Below, in pieces: positions 41,978 to 50,450 of a DNA stretch of 64,000 nt. A program made the translations under genes and the position numbers. The DNA is from JBLUOA01 sp048060095 (GTDB taxonomy: Bacteria; Pseudomonadota; Alphaproteobacteria; Rhodobacterales; Rhodobacteraceae). A model generated the notes under the pieces. The model was given only the letters and a program-made list of their open reading frames with translations. It made no database searches and was not told the DNA's origin. The number at the start of each line of letters is the position of its first letter. The stretch's first letter is position 1. The stretch is taken from assembly GCF_048060095.1 (NCBI RefSeq), contig NZ_JBLUOA010000004.1, forward strand, positions 1 through 64,000, in the 5' to 3' direction.

Positions 41978-42774
41978 GAGGTGAGATCCAGACGATTAAT
42001 GAAAGCCCGCAATGGGTTGTTCACTGCGGCGGGATTTTCGGCCAGTGCCATGTGACGCAAGCCCGGCAGGATCACAGCCTTCGCACCGGGGATTTCGGCC
42101 GCAATGGCATGGGTCATTTCGGGGCCGTTGCCAAAGTCTTCGACCCCGGTGATGACCAGCGTTGGACAGGTGATTGGCGGCGTGGGTGCCACGATTTCGT
42201 CGATCCCATCGGCAAGCACACGGTAGATCGTGTGATAGATGGCGATGTCATTGGCTGTCACCCAGCGGCGGACCTCGTCCATCATGTCTGGATTGGCCTG
42301 TCGGAAATCGGCGGTGAACCAACGCTCCAGCGCCGCCTCTACGGTTGACTGAGGCCCGTCATGGCGGGCCTGCGCGACCCGCTTGAGGATTGCGGCCTGC
42401 GCGTCGGGGCTGCGTTTGTGCGGCGAATGCAGGATTGCAAGCGCGCGGGTTCTGCCCGGCGCATCCTGCGCAAAGCGCCGCGCGATCATGCCACCGAGAG
42501 AGAAACCGACGAGAATTGCGGACTGGGCCCCGCAATGATCCAAAAGCGCGGCCAGTTGATTTGAAAACAGCGAAAGGCTGGGCGTTTCGGGTGGCGGCGC
42601 ACTTTGTCCATGACCGTAAAGATCGTAGGTCAGGACGCGGTAGTCATCCTCGAACGCCGGGGTGGTCCATTGCCAGCAGTCCTGATTCAATCCCAGCCCG
42701 TGGATCATCACCACGACCGGACCGGTCGCTGGTCCGCTCAACCGATATGCAGTGCCATTCGGTGCCTTAGGCAT
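41974..42774 (-). CDS. Alpha/beta-fold hydrolase (PcaD-like)
   Basis: A 266-residue alpha/beta hydrolase with oxyanion motif HGLGLN, the nucleophile elbow GFSLGG (S92), an acid near TGVEDFGNG and the histidine in GLRHMALAENP. It resembles 3-oxoadipate enol-lactonases and related ester hydrolases. The ATG at 42774 gives family length; the open frame to 42966 adds basic, unrelated sequence. It is the first gene of a minus-strand operon with the fusion and DUF1185 genes and is divergent from an ALDH. It could act as a thioesterase or lactonase in that pathway. Confidence 0.85.
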   Translation of the reverse strand: MPKAPNGTAYRLSGPATGPVVVMIHGLGLNQDCWQWTTPAFEDDYRVLTYDLYGHGQSAPPPETPSLSLFSNQLAALLDHCGAQSAILVGFSLGGMIARRFAQDAPGRTRALAILHSPHKRSPDAQAAILKRVAQARHDGPQSTVEAALERWFTADFRQANPDMMDEVRRWVTANDIAIYHTIYRVLADGIDEIVAPTPPITCPTLVITGVEDFGNGPEMTHAIAAEIPGAKAVILPGLRHMALAENPAAVNNPLRAFINRLDLTS

Positions 42775-42903
42775 CGTCAAGCGGTCGACAAGCGACCGCC
42801 TCCACCTCGACCGTGCCACCGATAACTTGCATTTTCCGGGCCATGGATGCGCCTCCCTCGCGGCCAGCCTGCCCTGATCGCTGCGACGAACCTTTGGTTT
42901 TTT

Positions 42904-42918
42904 CGACACGTTATGTCG
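42904..42918. promoter_or_regulatory. CGACA-N5-TGTCG inverted repeat between divergent operons
   Basis: CGACA-CGTTA-TGTCG is a perfect inverted repeat in the 212-bp divergent region between the hydrolase and the ALDH gene. A related element (GTCG-N6-CGAC) lies in the divergent region of the CdhR-like regulator at 48425. The shared half-site suggests one regulator for both promoters. The match is short. Confidence 0.4.
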
Positions 42919-42986
42919 TATTTTCCGGCACATCCGACGCGAAAGCGGACATGAATGGAAAGGCACATAAGGGGGAGCATTGCGCC

Positions 42987-44468
42987 ATGGCGAATATCAC
43001 AAGCTATCAGATGCTGATCGACGGGGAGTGGGTCGATGCCGCAGATGGCGGCACCTTCGACAGCGTAAACCCGGCGGATGGCAAGATCTGGAGCCGCGTG
43101 CCCGAAGCGACCGAAGCCGACGTGAACCGAGCGGTCGAGGCCGCCCACGCCGCCTTTACCACCGGGCCTTGGGCGGGGATGACGCCCACCGAACGCGGGA
43201 AATGTCTGCGCAAACTGGGCGATCTGTTGGCCGACCATTCCGAAGGGCTGGGCCGCACGGAGTCTGTCGATACCGGCAAGATGCTTAAGGAAACCCGGTG
43301 GCAGGCGAAATACATCGCTGAGTTCTTCCACTTTTTCGCCGGGTGCGCGGACAAGGTCAGCGGAGAGACCTTGCCGATCGACAAACCCGACATGTTTGTC
43401 TTTACCAAGCGCGAACCCCTGGGCGTGGTGGCAGCCGTGGTGCCGTGGAATTCGCAACTGTTCTTGGTCGCCGTGAAGATCGGCCCGGCGCTGGCGGCGG
43501 GCAACACCGTGGTGCTTAAGGCGTCCGAACACGCCAGCGCCGCGATGCTGGAATTTGGCAAGCTGATCGAAGAGGCTGGCATTCCCCCCGGCGTCGTCAA
43601 CATCGTCGCAGGCCACGGAGAGCCTTGCGGTCGCGTGTTGACAAGCCATCCGCTGGTTGCACGGGTGTCGTTTACGGGCGGTCCGAACGCGGCGCGGCAT
43701 GTGCTTGAAAACGTCAAACGCAACTTTGCCGAAGTGTCGCTGGAACTGGGCGGCAAATCCCCGTTCATTGTTTTTGACGATGCGAATATCGAAAGCGCTG
43801 TGAACGCCTCCATCGCGGGAATTTTCGGCGCAACAGGGCAAAGCTGTGTAGCGGGATCGCGGCTTTATCTGCAAGAAGATATCGCGGATGAATTCCTTGA
43901 ACAGATGACCGCGCAGGCGCGCGAGATTGTCATCGGTGATCCGCTGGCGGAGGAAACCCAGATGGGGCCGTTATGCACCACCGGCCAGTTGGAACATATC
44001 CAGCGCGAGGTTGCCCACGCCGAAGAAGAGGGCGGCAAGGTTCTGGTGGGTGGCAAGCAGCCCGATGGCATGTCGGGGCTGTTTTACGAGCCCACGATCA
44101 TCGAATGCCCGCGTCAGGATCTGCGGATTGTCGACACGGAACTGTTTGGCCCTGTTCTGTCCGTGCAGCGTTTCAAGACCGAGGAGGAGGTGTTGGCGCT
44201 TGCCAATGACAGCGAACATGGGCTGGCGGCGGGTATCTTTACCAAAGACTCTGCCCGGTCGTTGCGCATGGCCAATTCGGTGCGGGCAGGGATTGTCTGG
44301 GTGAATACCTATCGCGTGGTGTCGCCGATTGCCGAATTTGGCGGGGTCAAAGGGTCGGGTTATGGCCGCGAAAGCGGGTTTCAAGCGATCTATGATTACA
44401 CGCGGCCCAAGACGATTTGGATGAATACGTCGGATGCGCCGATGGCGAACCCGTTTGTCATGCGATGA
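42987..44468 (+). CDS. Aldehyde dehydrogenase, betaine-aldehyde / trimethylaminobutyraldehyde type
   Basis: A 493-residue ALDH with VVPWNSQLFL, VLKASEHAS, general base E253 (LELGGKS) and nucleophile C287 (GQSCVAGSR). The C-terminal EFGGVKGSGYGRESG segment is common in betaine-aldehyde-type dehydrogenases. The ATG at 42987 follows GGGGGAG; an in-frame ATG at 42951 is an alternative. It heads a plus-strand operon with the luciferase-like monooxygenase, CaiD-like and carnitine-dehydrogenase-like genes. In that setting 4-trimethylaminobutyraldehyde to gamma-butyrobetaine is an attractive reaction, but it is inferred. Confidence 0.88.
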   Translation: MANITSYQMLIDGEWVDAADGGTFDSVNPADGKIWSRVPEATEADVNRAVEAAHAAFTTGPWAGMTPTERGKCLRKLGDLLADHSEGLGRTESVDTGKMLKETRWQAKYIAEFFHFFAGCADKVSGETLPIDKPDMFVFTKREPLGVVAAVVPWNSQLFLVAVKIGPALAAGNTVVLKASEHASAAMLEFGKLIEEAGIPPGVVNIVAGHGEPCGRVLTSHPLVARVSFTGGPNAARHVLENVKRNFAEVSLELGGKSPFIVFDDANIESAVNASIAGIFGATGQSCVAGSRLYLQEDIADEFLEQMTAQAREIVIGDPLAEETQMGPLCTTGQLEHIQREVAHAEEEGGKVLVGGKQPDGMSGLFYEPTIIECPRQDLRIVDTELFGPVLSVQRFKTEEEVLALANDSEHGLAAGIFTKDSARSLRMANSVRAGIVWVNTYRVVSPIAEFGGVKGSGYGRESGFQAIYDYTRPKTIWMNTSDAPMANPFVMR

Positions 44469-44523
44469 CCCGCGTGATCCCTACCTACTCCCCAAACGCC
44501 CTTAGGCTGCGAAAGGACCAGAC

Positions 44524-45564
44524 ATGAAATTCCAACTTGCCGTGAACATGGAGCGGATTGACGACAGTCTGGATATGAAAGATGTCGCCCGCCACACGCT
44601 TGAGATGGTTCAGATTGCCGAACAGGGCGATTTCGACATCGTCTGGTCGGCAGAACATCACGCGCTGGAAATGACCATCGCACCCAACCCGTTTCAATTG
44701 CTGACATGGTGGTCGACCGAAACCAGCCGTATTCGCCTTGGCACCGCGGTGGCGACCGCCGCCTATTGGCATCCGATCAATCTGGCAGGAGAGGCGGCGT
44801 TTACCGACCTGATCAGCGGCGGGCGGTTGGAATTCGGCATCGGATCGGGTGCGTATCAGCGCGAATTCGACCGCATGAAGCCGGGCCTGAAGCAATCGGA
44901 CGCTTGGCGTTATATGCAAGAGATGCTGCCTGCGGTGCGCGCACTGTGGCAGGGGGATTATGCCCATGACGGGGAATACTGGCAGTTTCCGACGTCGACG
45001 TCCGTGCCGAAGCCCGTGCAGGAGGACGTTCCGGTCTGGGTCGCCGCGCGGTCACCCATCACCTATGACTACGCGATCCGCAACAAATGCCATGTCAATT
45101 GCTGGCCCCTGACGCGTCCGTTCGCCGAGGCCGAGCTTTACAAGCAGCAACTGGACGAGGCGATTGCAAAGACTGACAACGGCTGGGAACCCCGGTTCGC
45201 ATTGATGCGGCATTCCTGCGTCTACGGAAACGAAGCCGACCGGCAAGTCGCGCTTAACGCCATTCGCACGGTGCTTAGCCAGTTCGAGAACCTGTTTCGC
45301 AATGCCGGTGACGTGCATAATGGTTTTCCGGCGTCTATTCCGCTGAATCAGTTGGAGGGGCGCGACCAATACGATCCGGCGATGCTTGAGGAAAACCTGA
45401 TGTTTGGCACGCCCGATCAGGTCATCGAAAAGCTGAAGCGCTATCAGGCATTGGGCGTGAACGAGTTTATCTACTACGCCTCGATGGGGCTTGATCACGC
45501 GTCGCAGCAGCGCTCTCTCAAGATGTTCTGCGAAGAGGTCATGCCTGAGTTCAAGGAAGGATAG
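44524..45564 (+). CDS. Luciferase-like (LLM) flavin-dependent monooxygenase
   Basis: A 346-residue TIM-barrel protein of the bacterial luciferase family. Diagnostic parts are the FDIVWSAEHHALE segment, RIRLGTAVATAAYWHP, DLISGGRLEFGIGSGAYQREF (split in the family as LSGGR-x-GxGxG) and PVWVAARSP. These enzymes use reduced FMN from a separate reductase to oxygenate or cleave C-N, C-S or C-C bonds. The flavin reductase domain fused to CaiB at 39869 is the obvious partner. It lies between the ALDH and a CaiD-like gene. The substrate may be a quaternary-amine derivative. Confidence 0.88.
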   Translation: MKFQLAVNMERIDDSLDMKDVARHTLEMVQIAEQGDFDIVWSAEHHALEMTIAPNPFQLLTWWSTETSRIRLGTAVATAAYWHPINLAGEAAFTDLISGGRLEFGIGSGAYQREFDRMKPGLKQSDAWRYMQEMLPAVRALWQGDYAHDGEYWQFPTSTSVPKPVQEDVPVWVAARSPITYDYAIRNKCHVNCWPLTRPFAEAELYKQQLDEAIAKTDNGWEPRFALMRHSCVYGNEADRQVALNAIRTVLSQFENLFRNAGDVHNGFPASIPLNQLEGRDQYDPAMLEENLMFGTPDQVIEKLKRYQALGVNEFIYYASMGLDHASQQRSLKMFCEEVMPEFKEG

Positions 45565-45568
45565 AGAG

Positions 45569-46372
45569 ATGTCGGATGGGGTAAAGGTCCACCGGGACGG
45601 CCACGTTCTGGAGGTCACGTTGGAGCGCGGCAAGGTCAACGCCATCGACGTGCCGACGTCGCAGGCCTTGGCGGCTGCGTTTCAGGAGTTGCACGAGGAC
45701 AAGGACCTGCGCTGCGCCATTCTGACGGGGGGCGGCGAGAAAATCTTTTCGGCGGGATGGGATCTCAAGGCGCTGAACGATGGTGAGATGCAGCTCGATA
45801 ACTGGTGGGAGGCCGATGAATATGGCTTCGGAGGGTTTACGGGGCTCACCGAGAACTGGGCGCTGAACAAGCCCGTCATCGCCGCGATCAACGGGCTTGC
45901 GATTGGCGGGGGGTTCGAGATGGCGATGGGCTGCGATCTGTTGATTGCCGCGGATCACGTCGAATTCGGGCTGCCCGAAATGCCGCTGGGAATTGTGCCG
46001 GATGCGGGCGCATTGCAACGCCTGCCGCGCCGTATCCCCCATAACATCGCGATGGAAATGTTCCTGTTGGGCCGTCGCATGACCGCAGCGGAAGCCGCGC
46101 ATTACGGGTTGGTCAACAAGGTCGTGCCGAAAGAACAGTTGATGGATGCCGCGCGCGAATGGGCAGCCTCCATCGCGTGGTCGGCCCCCTTGGCGATGCA
46201 ATCGGTCAAGGAAGTGCAACGCGAGATCGAATGCGTGCCACTGGAGCAGGCGTTTCACAAGATGCGCACGGACCCGATGCCGGTATATCGCAAGATGCTG
46301 AAATCGGACGATGCCGCTGAAGGCGTCGCCGCCTTCGTCGAAAAACGCGAACCGAGGTTCAAGGGCGAATGA
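45569..46372 (+). CDS. caiD: Carnitinyl-CoA dehydratase-like enoyl-CoA hydratase (CaiD-like)
   Basis: A 267-residue crotonase-family protein with strong similarity to CaiD: GEKIFSAGWDLKA, GGFTGLTE, NKPVIAAINGLAIGGGFE and LPEMPLGIVPDAGALQRLPR correspond to E. coli CaiD segments, and the C-terminus ends EKREPRFKG. It would interconvert crotonobetainyl-CoA and L-carnitinyl-CoA. It begins 4 bp after the monooxygenase gene and its stop overlaps the dehydrogenase start (ATGATG). The open frame from 45491 overlaps the upstream gene and is not used. A general enoyl-CoA hydratase is the alternative. Confidence 0.82.
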   Translation: MSDGVKVHRDGHVLEVTLERGKVNAIDVPTSQALAAAFQELHEDKDLRCAILTGGGEKIFSAGWDLKALNDGEMQLDNWWEADEYGFGGFTGLTENWALNKPVIAAINGLAIGGGFEMAMGCDLLIAADHVEFGLPEMPLGIVPDAGALQRLPRRIPHNIAMEMFLLGRRMTAAEAAHYGLVNKVVPKEQLMDAAREWAASIAWSAPLAMQSVKEVQREIECVPLEQAFHKMRTDPMPVYRKMLKSDDAAEGVAAFVEKREPRFKGE

Positions 46373-47319
46373 TGTACCCTGATCCCGGCAGCATAACCCG
46401 CGTGACCAGCATTGGCGCGGGGCCCATCGGCGGCGGCTGGGCGGCGCATTTTTTGGCGCGTGGCTATGACGTGACCGCCTATCTGCATGACGAGGCAGAG
46501 AGAGATGCGTTCAACTCCATCCTGCAAACTGCGTGGGGTTCCCTGACGGATCTGGGACTGGCTGAAGGGGCCTCGTTAGATCTTTTGCGGATCGTAACCG
46601 ATCTGGAAGACGCACTGGACGGGGCCGAGTTCGTTCAGGAAAGCGCGCCGGAAAGGTTGGAGATCAAACAAGCCCTCTACAAGCGGATGGGGGATATTCT
46701 GCCACCGTCCGTGGTGGTCGGGTCGTCAACCTCTGGCCTGACAATGACAGAGATTCAGGCCACTTGCGCCACCCCGGAACGCACTGTGATCGGGCATCCG
46801 TTCAACCCGCCCTACCTGTTGCCGCTGGTTGAAATCGTCGGCGGGGACAAGACCGCCCCAGACGCGGTGGACTGGGCGGGGCGGTTCTACGAAATCGCGG
46901 GCAAGGCGCCTCTGTTGATGAAAAAGGAAATCCCCGGATTCGTGGCCACCCGCCTGCAAGAGGCGTTGTGGCGCGAGGCCCTGCATATGGTGGCCAACGG
47001 CGAAGCAACGCCAGAGGACATCGACATCGCGTTGATGAACGGCCCCGCGCCACGCATGGTCAGTCAGGGACAGTGCATGGCGTTTCACGTGGCCTGTGGG
47101 GCAGGCGGCATGGCGACGAATCTCGATCAGTTCGGCCCGGCCCTGAAACTGCCTTGGACCCGGTTGGAAGCGCCCGAGCTGACCCGCGATCTGCGGGACC
47201 GCATGGTGGATGGCTGCAACGCCATCGCCGGCGACCGGCATTTTGAGGATATGGCCGCACAACGGGACCGAGAGATCGTCGCCGTGTTACGCGCGCTGCG
47301 TCAGTCGCGGTCGGGCTGA
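46369..47319 (+). CDS. lcdH: L-carnitine dehydrogenase-like 3-hydroxyacyl-CoA dehydrogenase family enzyme
   Basis: A 316-residue NAD-dependent enzyme with the Rossmann motif GAGPIG (G16-G21), then the catalytic histidine in GHPFNPPYLLPLVE and the NGPAPR segment typical of L-carnitine dehydrogenase. It oxidises L-carnitine to 3-dehydrocarnitine. The length matches stand-alone carnitine dehydrogenase; the fused thioesterase domain found in some rhizobial enzymes is missing. Neighbours (CaiD-like upstream, CdhR-like regulator and BKACE downstream) support the assignment. The 3' end overlaps that of the convergent regulator by 19 bp. Confidence 0.83.
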   Translation: MMYPDPGSITRVTSIGAGPIGGGWAAHFLARGYDVTAYLHDEAERDAFNSILQTAWGSLTDLGLAEGASLDLLRIVTDLEDALDGAEFVQESAPERLEIKQALYKRMGDILPPSVVVGSSTSGLTMTEIQATCATPERTVIGHPFNPPYLLPLVEIVGGDKTAPDAVDWAGRFYEIAGKAPLLMKKEIPGFVATRLQEALWREALHMVANGEATPEDIDIALMNGPAPRMVSQGQCMAFHVACGAGGMATNLDQFGPALKLPWTRLEAPELTRDLRDRMVDGCNAIAGDRHFEDMAAQRDREIVAVLRALRQSRSG

Positions 47320-48371
47320 GCGCGACCGGGCATATCCCTGAGCGTCGACAGGAAATCCGATAAGGAGCCCGGCCAGCTTGGCGCCGGTTCGTTCGCGGGC
47401 CAAGCCTCGCGGTATTCGGAAGGGCGGCGGCCAAAAAATTTGCCAAAGGAAAACGCGAAATGCGAAAGGGTGTTGAACCCGGACGCCGTCGCGATTTCAC
47501 GCACGCTGAGGTCGGTCGAAATCAACAACAGTCGGGCGTTCTGCAATCGCCTCAGCAGCCCGAATTGCACCACCGTGCAGCCCACGTGTTTCTTGAACTG
47601 GCGTTCCAACTGCCGCTGTGAAACGTCGAGCGTTTCAGCGATTTCCGGAACGCTCAGCGGTTCCTCGATGTTCTCTTCGATCAGGGTCATCGCCTCGCGC
47701 ACCAGTGGCAACATCGTTTCGGTGCTGCGTCCCATCGTGCTGCGCTGGGGCGCACCGGCCGTGCGGATGGGATGATATAGCATCTGGTCGGCAATCTCTC
47801 CGGAAAAGCCGCTGCCATGACTGCTTTCGATGAGGCGCAACATCAGATCAACTCCGGCAAGCCCCCCGGAACAGGTCATGATCCGTCCCTCGATAGTGAA
47901 CAGACATTCCTGAACGTCCACCCGGTCGAACCGTTCCCGAAACCCGCTGAGCCACGACCAATGGAGCGTCGCAGGTTTGCCATCCAGCAACCCGGCCCGC
48001 GCCACGATATAGCAGCCCAGTTCGACGCCGCAGATGCCTGCACCATCCCGCGCGCGTTTGCGCAGCCAGGCCGTCAGGGTGCGGTTGTCGTAGTGTTCTG
48101 TCCCCCAACTGCCAAGAACGAATACGAATTCCGCTTGGGGCAAGGCGTCCGTGTTGGTGGTAACGGTTGTCGCCATGCCGTTGCTTGCCACCACTTCGGC
48201 CCCGTCAAAGGACACGATGTCCCATGAAAAAATAGGCTCCGGCGCGAGGTAATTCGCAATGCGCATGGTTTCGATCATCGTAATCAGCGTGGTGATGTTG
48301 AACCGTGGAACCACAACGAAAACAGCATGGTTCGGCGCGCGCCGCATTTCAGGTTTCATATCAATTTTCAC
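47301..48371 (-). CDS. cdhR: GlxA/CdhR-type AraC-family regulator with DJ-1/PfpI domain
   Basis: A 356-residue regulator with an N-terminal DJ-1/glutamine-amidotransferase-like sensor (about residues 12-190) and a C-terminal AraC helix-turn-helix (about 225-325, ISTDLSVREIATASGFNTLSHF region). CdhR of Pseudomonas aeruginosa, activator of carnitine genes, has this architecture, as do GbdR and ArgR. It is divergent from the BKACE gene and convergent with the carnitine dehydrogenase-like gene. GTG at 48371 follows AAAGG at good spacing; ATG at 48359 is possible. The effector is probably carnitine or a breakdown product (by analogy). Confidence 0.82.
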   Translation of the reverse strand: MKIDMKPEMRRAPNHAVFVVVPRFNITTLITMIETMRIANYLAPEPIFSWDIVSFDGAEVVASNGMATTVTTNTDALPQAEFVFVLGSWGTEHYDNRTLTAWLRKRARDGAGICGVELGCYIVARAGLLDGKPATLHWSWLSGFRERFDRVDVQECLFTIEGRIMTCSGGLAGVDLMLRLIESSHGSGFSGEIADQMLYHPIRTAGAPQRSTMGRSTETMLPLVREAMTLIEENIEEPLSVPEIAETLDVSQRQLERQFKKHVGCTVVQFGLLRRLQNARLLLISTDLSVREIATASGFNTLSHFAFSFGKFFGRRPSEYREAWPANEPAPSWPGSLSDFLSTLRDMPGRAQPDRD

Positions 48372-48424
48372 AGGATCAGCCTTTAGCGGATGGTGCGTTT
48401 TTTCGTCATATTAGCCCCAACTTC

Positions 48425-48438
48425 GTCGGATAATCGAC
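48425..48438. promoter_or_regulatory. GTCG-N6-CGAC inverted repeat between CdhR-like and BKACE genes
   Basis: GTCG-GATAAT-CGAC lies in the 119-bp divergent region, about 52 bp upstream of the BKACE start. Its half-site resembles that of the repeat at 42904-42918. It is a candidate binding site for the CdhR-like activator. Confidence 0.35.
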
Positions 48439-48490
48439 ACCTTTCTTGATCGAGTCCGCGCCAAGCTGAGGCAAAGGGGGGCTTTTATAG

Positions 48491-49381
48491 ATGAACTACG
48501 ACGTTGTGCTGACCTGCGCTGTCACCGGCGCTGGTGATACGACGGGCAAAAGCCCCCATGTGCCTGTCACGCCAAAGCAGATTGCCGACGCCGCGATTGA
48601 GGCGGCTAAGGCCGGTGCCTCTGCCGCGCATATCCACGCGCGGGACCCGGAAACCGGGCAGGGCTCTCGTGACCCAAAGCTGTTCAAGGAAATCGTGGAC
48701 CGCGTGCGCGACAGCGACACGGACGTGGTTATCAATGTGACCGCGGGCATGGGCGGCGACTGGGTGTCTGACCCGGCCAATCCTGCAATGCCCGGCCCCG
48801 GCACCGATATGATCGGCCCCGAAGAAAGGCTTGCCCACATCAAGGAATGTCTGCCGGATATCTGCTCGCTTGACTGCGGCACGCTCAATTTTTCCGACAC
48901 GGACATGATCTATATCTCGACCCCGCCGACACTGCGTAAGATGGCGGCAATGGTGCAGGAATGGGGCGTGAAGCCCGAATTGGAAGTCTTCGATCTTGGC
49001 CATATCCGTTTTGCCAAGGCGATGGTCGATGAGGGTCTGATTGATGCCCCGCCAATGTTCCAGTTGTGTCTGGGCATTCCGTGGGGCGCGGACCAGACGG
49101 TTGAAACGATGGCGGCTATGAAAGCGCAATTGCCTGCCGGGGCGAGCTGGGCGAGTTTTGGCATTGGCCGGGGGCAAATGCCGATGGTGGCCGCCTCGGT
49201 TGCGCTGGGGGGCAATGTCCGTGTGGGTCTTGAGGATAACATCTATCTGGAGCGTGGTGTGTTTGCGACCAATGGGCAATTGGTCACGAAAGCCCGCGAA
49301 ATCATCGAACGCATGGGGGGCCGCGTGGTCACGCCGCAAGAGGCCCGCAACAAGCTGAACCTGCGGGGCGCGGATGGCTGA
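48491..49381 (+). CDS. BKACE family (DUF849) beta-keto acid cleavage enzyme, probably dehydrocarnitine-specific
   Basis: A 296-residue DUF849 protein. The metal site is visible as H47-x-H49 (AAHIHARDP), with later conserved parts INVTAGMGG, FDLGHIRFA and GNVRVGLEDNIYLERG (the glycine-rich region carrying the third ligand and catalytic residues). BKACE enzymes condense a beta-keto acid with acetyl-CoA and split it to acetoacetate and a CoA ester; carnitine-cluster members act on dehydrocarnitine, giving betainyl-CoA. It is divergent from the CdhR-like gene and overlaps the ABC ATPase start by 8 bp. AAGGGGGG precedes the ATG. Confidence 0.87.
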   Translation: MNYDVVLTCAVTGAGDTTGKSPHVPVTPKQIADAAIEAAKAGASAAHIHARDPETGQGSRDPKLFKEIVDRVRDSDTDVVINVTAGMGGDWVSDPANPAMPGPGTDMIGPEERLAHIKECLPDICSLDCGTLNFSDTDMIYISTPPTLRKMAAMVQEWGVKPELEVFDLGHIRFAKAMVDEGLIDAPPMFQLCLGIPWGADQTVETMAAMKAQLPAGASWASFGIGRGQMPMVAASVALGGNVRVGLEDNIYLERGVFATNGQLVTKAREIIERMGGRVVTPQEARNKLNLRGADG

Positions 49382-50375
49382 TCCGACCCAAACCGGCAGC
49401 TTACAGGTCCGCAACGTTTCAAAGTTGTTCGGGACGTTTCGGGCGGTCAATGATATCAGCCTTGATATCCGTAAGGGAGAGTTCCTGACGCTGCTTGGGC
49501 CATCAGGGTCCGGCAAGACCACGCTTTTGATGATGATTGCTGGATTCCTCGATATCTCGGAAGGGGATATCGCGTTGGACGGAGCCTCAATCGCTGAGGT
49601 GCCTGCGGAAAAGCGCAACTTTGGCATGGTGTTTCAGGGCTATGCGCTGTTCCCGCATATGACGGTGCGCGACAACATCGGGTATGCGCTGAGCGTGCGC
49701 AAACGCCCCGCGGCAGAGATCAAGTCGCGTGTCGATGAGATGCTGGAACTCGTCCAGTTGCAGGATTTTGCAGACCGCAAGCCGGGGCAATTGTCGGGCG
49801 GGCAACAGCAACGGGTCGCGCTGGCACGGGCCTTGTGTTTCGCGCCGCCGGTGTTGCTGCTGGACGAACCCCTTGGCGCGTTGGACAAGAAACTGCGCGT
49901 CGAGGTGCAGGAACAGCTTAAGGACATTCACCGTCGCGTCGGCACGACCTTCATCTACGTCACCCACGATCAGGAAGAGGCGTTGTCGATGTCGGACCGT
50001 ATCGTGATCATGCGGGATGGCGCGATTGAACAGGTCGGCACGCCCAAGGATCTTTACGAGCGGCCGATCAACCGCTTCACAGCCAGTTTTCTTGGGAAAT
50101 CGAACTTCATTCAACAAAATGGCAAAACCTGCGCCCTGCGTCCCGAAAAGATTGATCTACGCCTCGGCTCTGGACATGCCGACGCGCGGCTGGGCGGGAC
50201 GGTGCGGTCTGTCACCTACTTCGGGTCCATGCAGCGCGTCATTGTGGATGCGGCAGACGGGACCGAGATTGAAGTTGATATCGACGTCTGGCGCAACAAC
50301 GAGACGCTGAGCGCCGGGGATGCGGTCAATCTGCTTTGGACAGACGAAGCAGCGGTCGAATTGATGACGGGCTGA
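49374..50375 (+). CDS. Spermidine/putrescine-type ABC transporter ATPase (PotA-like)
   Basis: A 333-residue ABC ATPase with Walker A at residues 42-50 (GPSGSGKTT), signature LSGGQQQRV, Walker B LLLDEPLGALD and a C-terminal TOBE-type regulatory domain. This CysA/PotA subclass powers import of polyamines, amines or betaines. Its start overlaps the BKACE gene and it is followed by its binding protein and two permeases, so import and degradation are co-transcribed. Carnitine, gamma-butyrobetaine or a similar cation is the likely cargo. Confidence 0.9.
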   Translation: MADPTQTGSLQVRNVSKLFGTFRAVNDISLDIRKGEFLTLLGPSGSGKTTLLMMIAGFLDISEGDIALDGASIAEVPAEKRNFGMVFQGYALFPHMTVRDNIGYALSVRKRPAAEIKSRVDEMLELVQLQDFADRKPGQLSGGQQQRVALARALCFAPPVLLLDEPLGALDKKLRVEVQEQLKDIHRRVGTTFIYVTHDQEEALSMSDRIVIMRDGAIEQVGTPKDLYERPINRFTASFLGKSNFIQQNGKTCALRPEKIDLRLGSGHADARLGGTVRSVTYFGSMQRVIVDAADGTEIEVDIDVWRNNETLSAGDAVNLLWTDEAAVELMTG

Positions 50376-50450
50376 GGCCCCAAGACAGAGCGCCACAAAG
50401 GCGTCGTGACGAAGAAACCGGGCAAATCCGGGCCCAATAGGAGGAAGAAA

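Noticed and set aside
48485..49627. 380-codon minus-strand frame opposite the BKACE and ATPase genes
   Set aside because: It covers the 5' parts of two real plus-strand genes and has no domain evidence.
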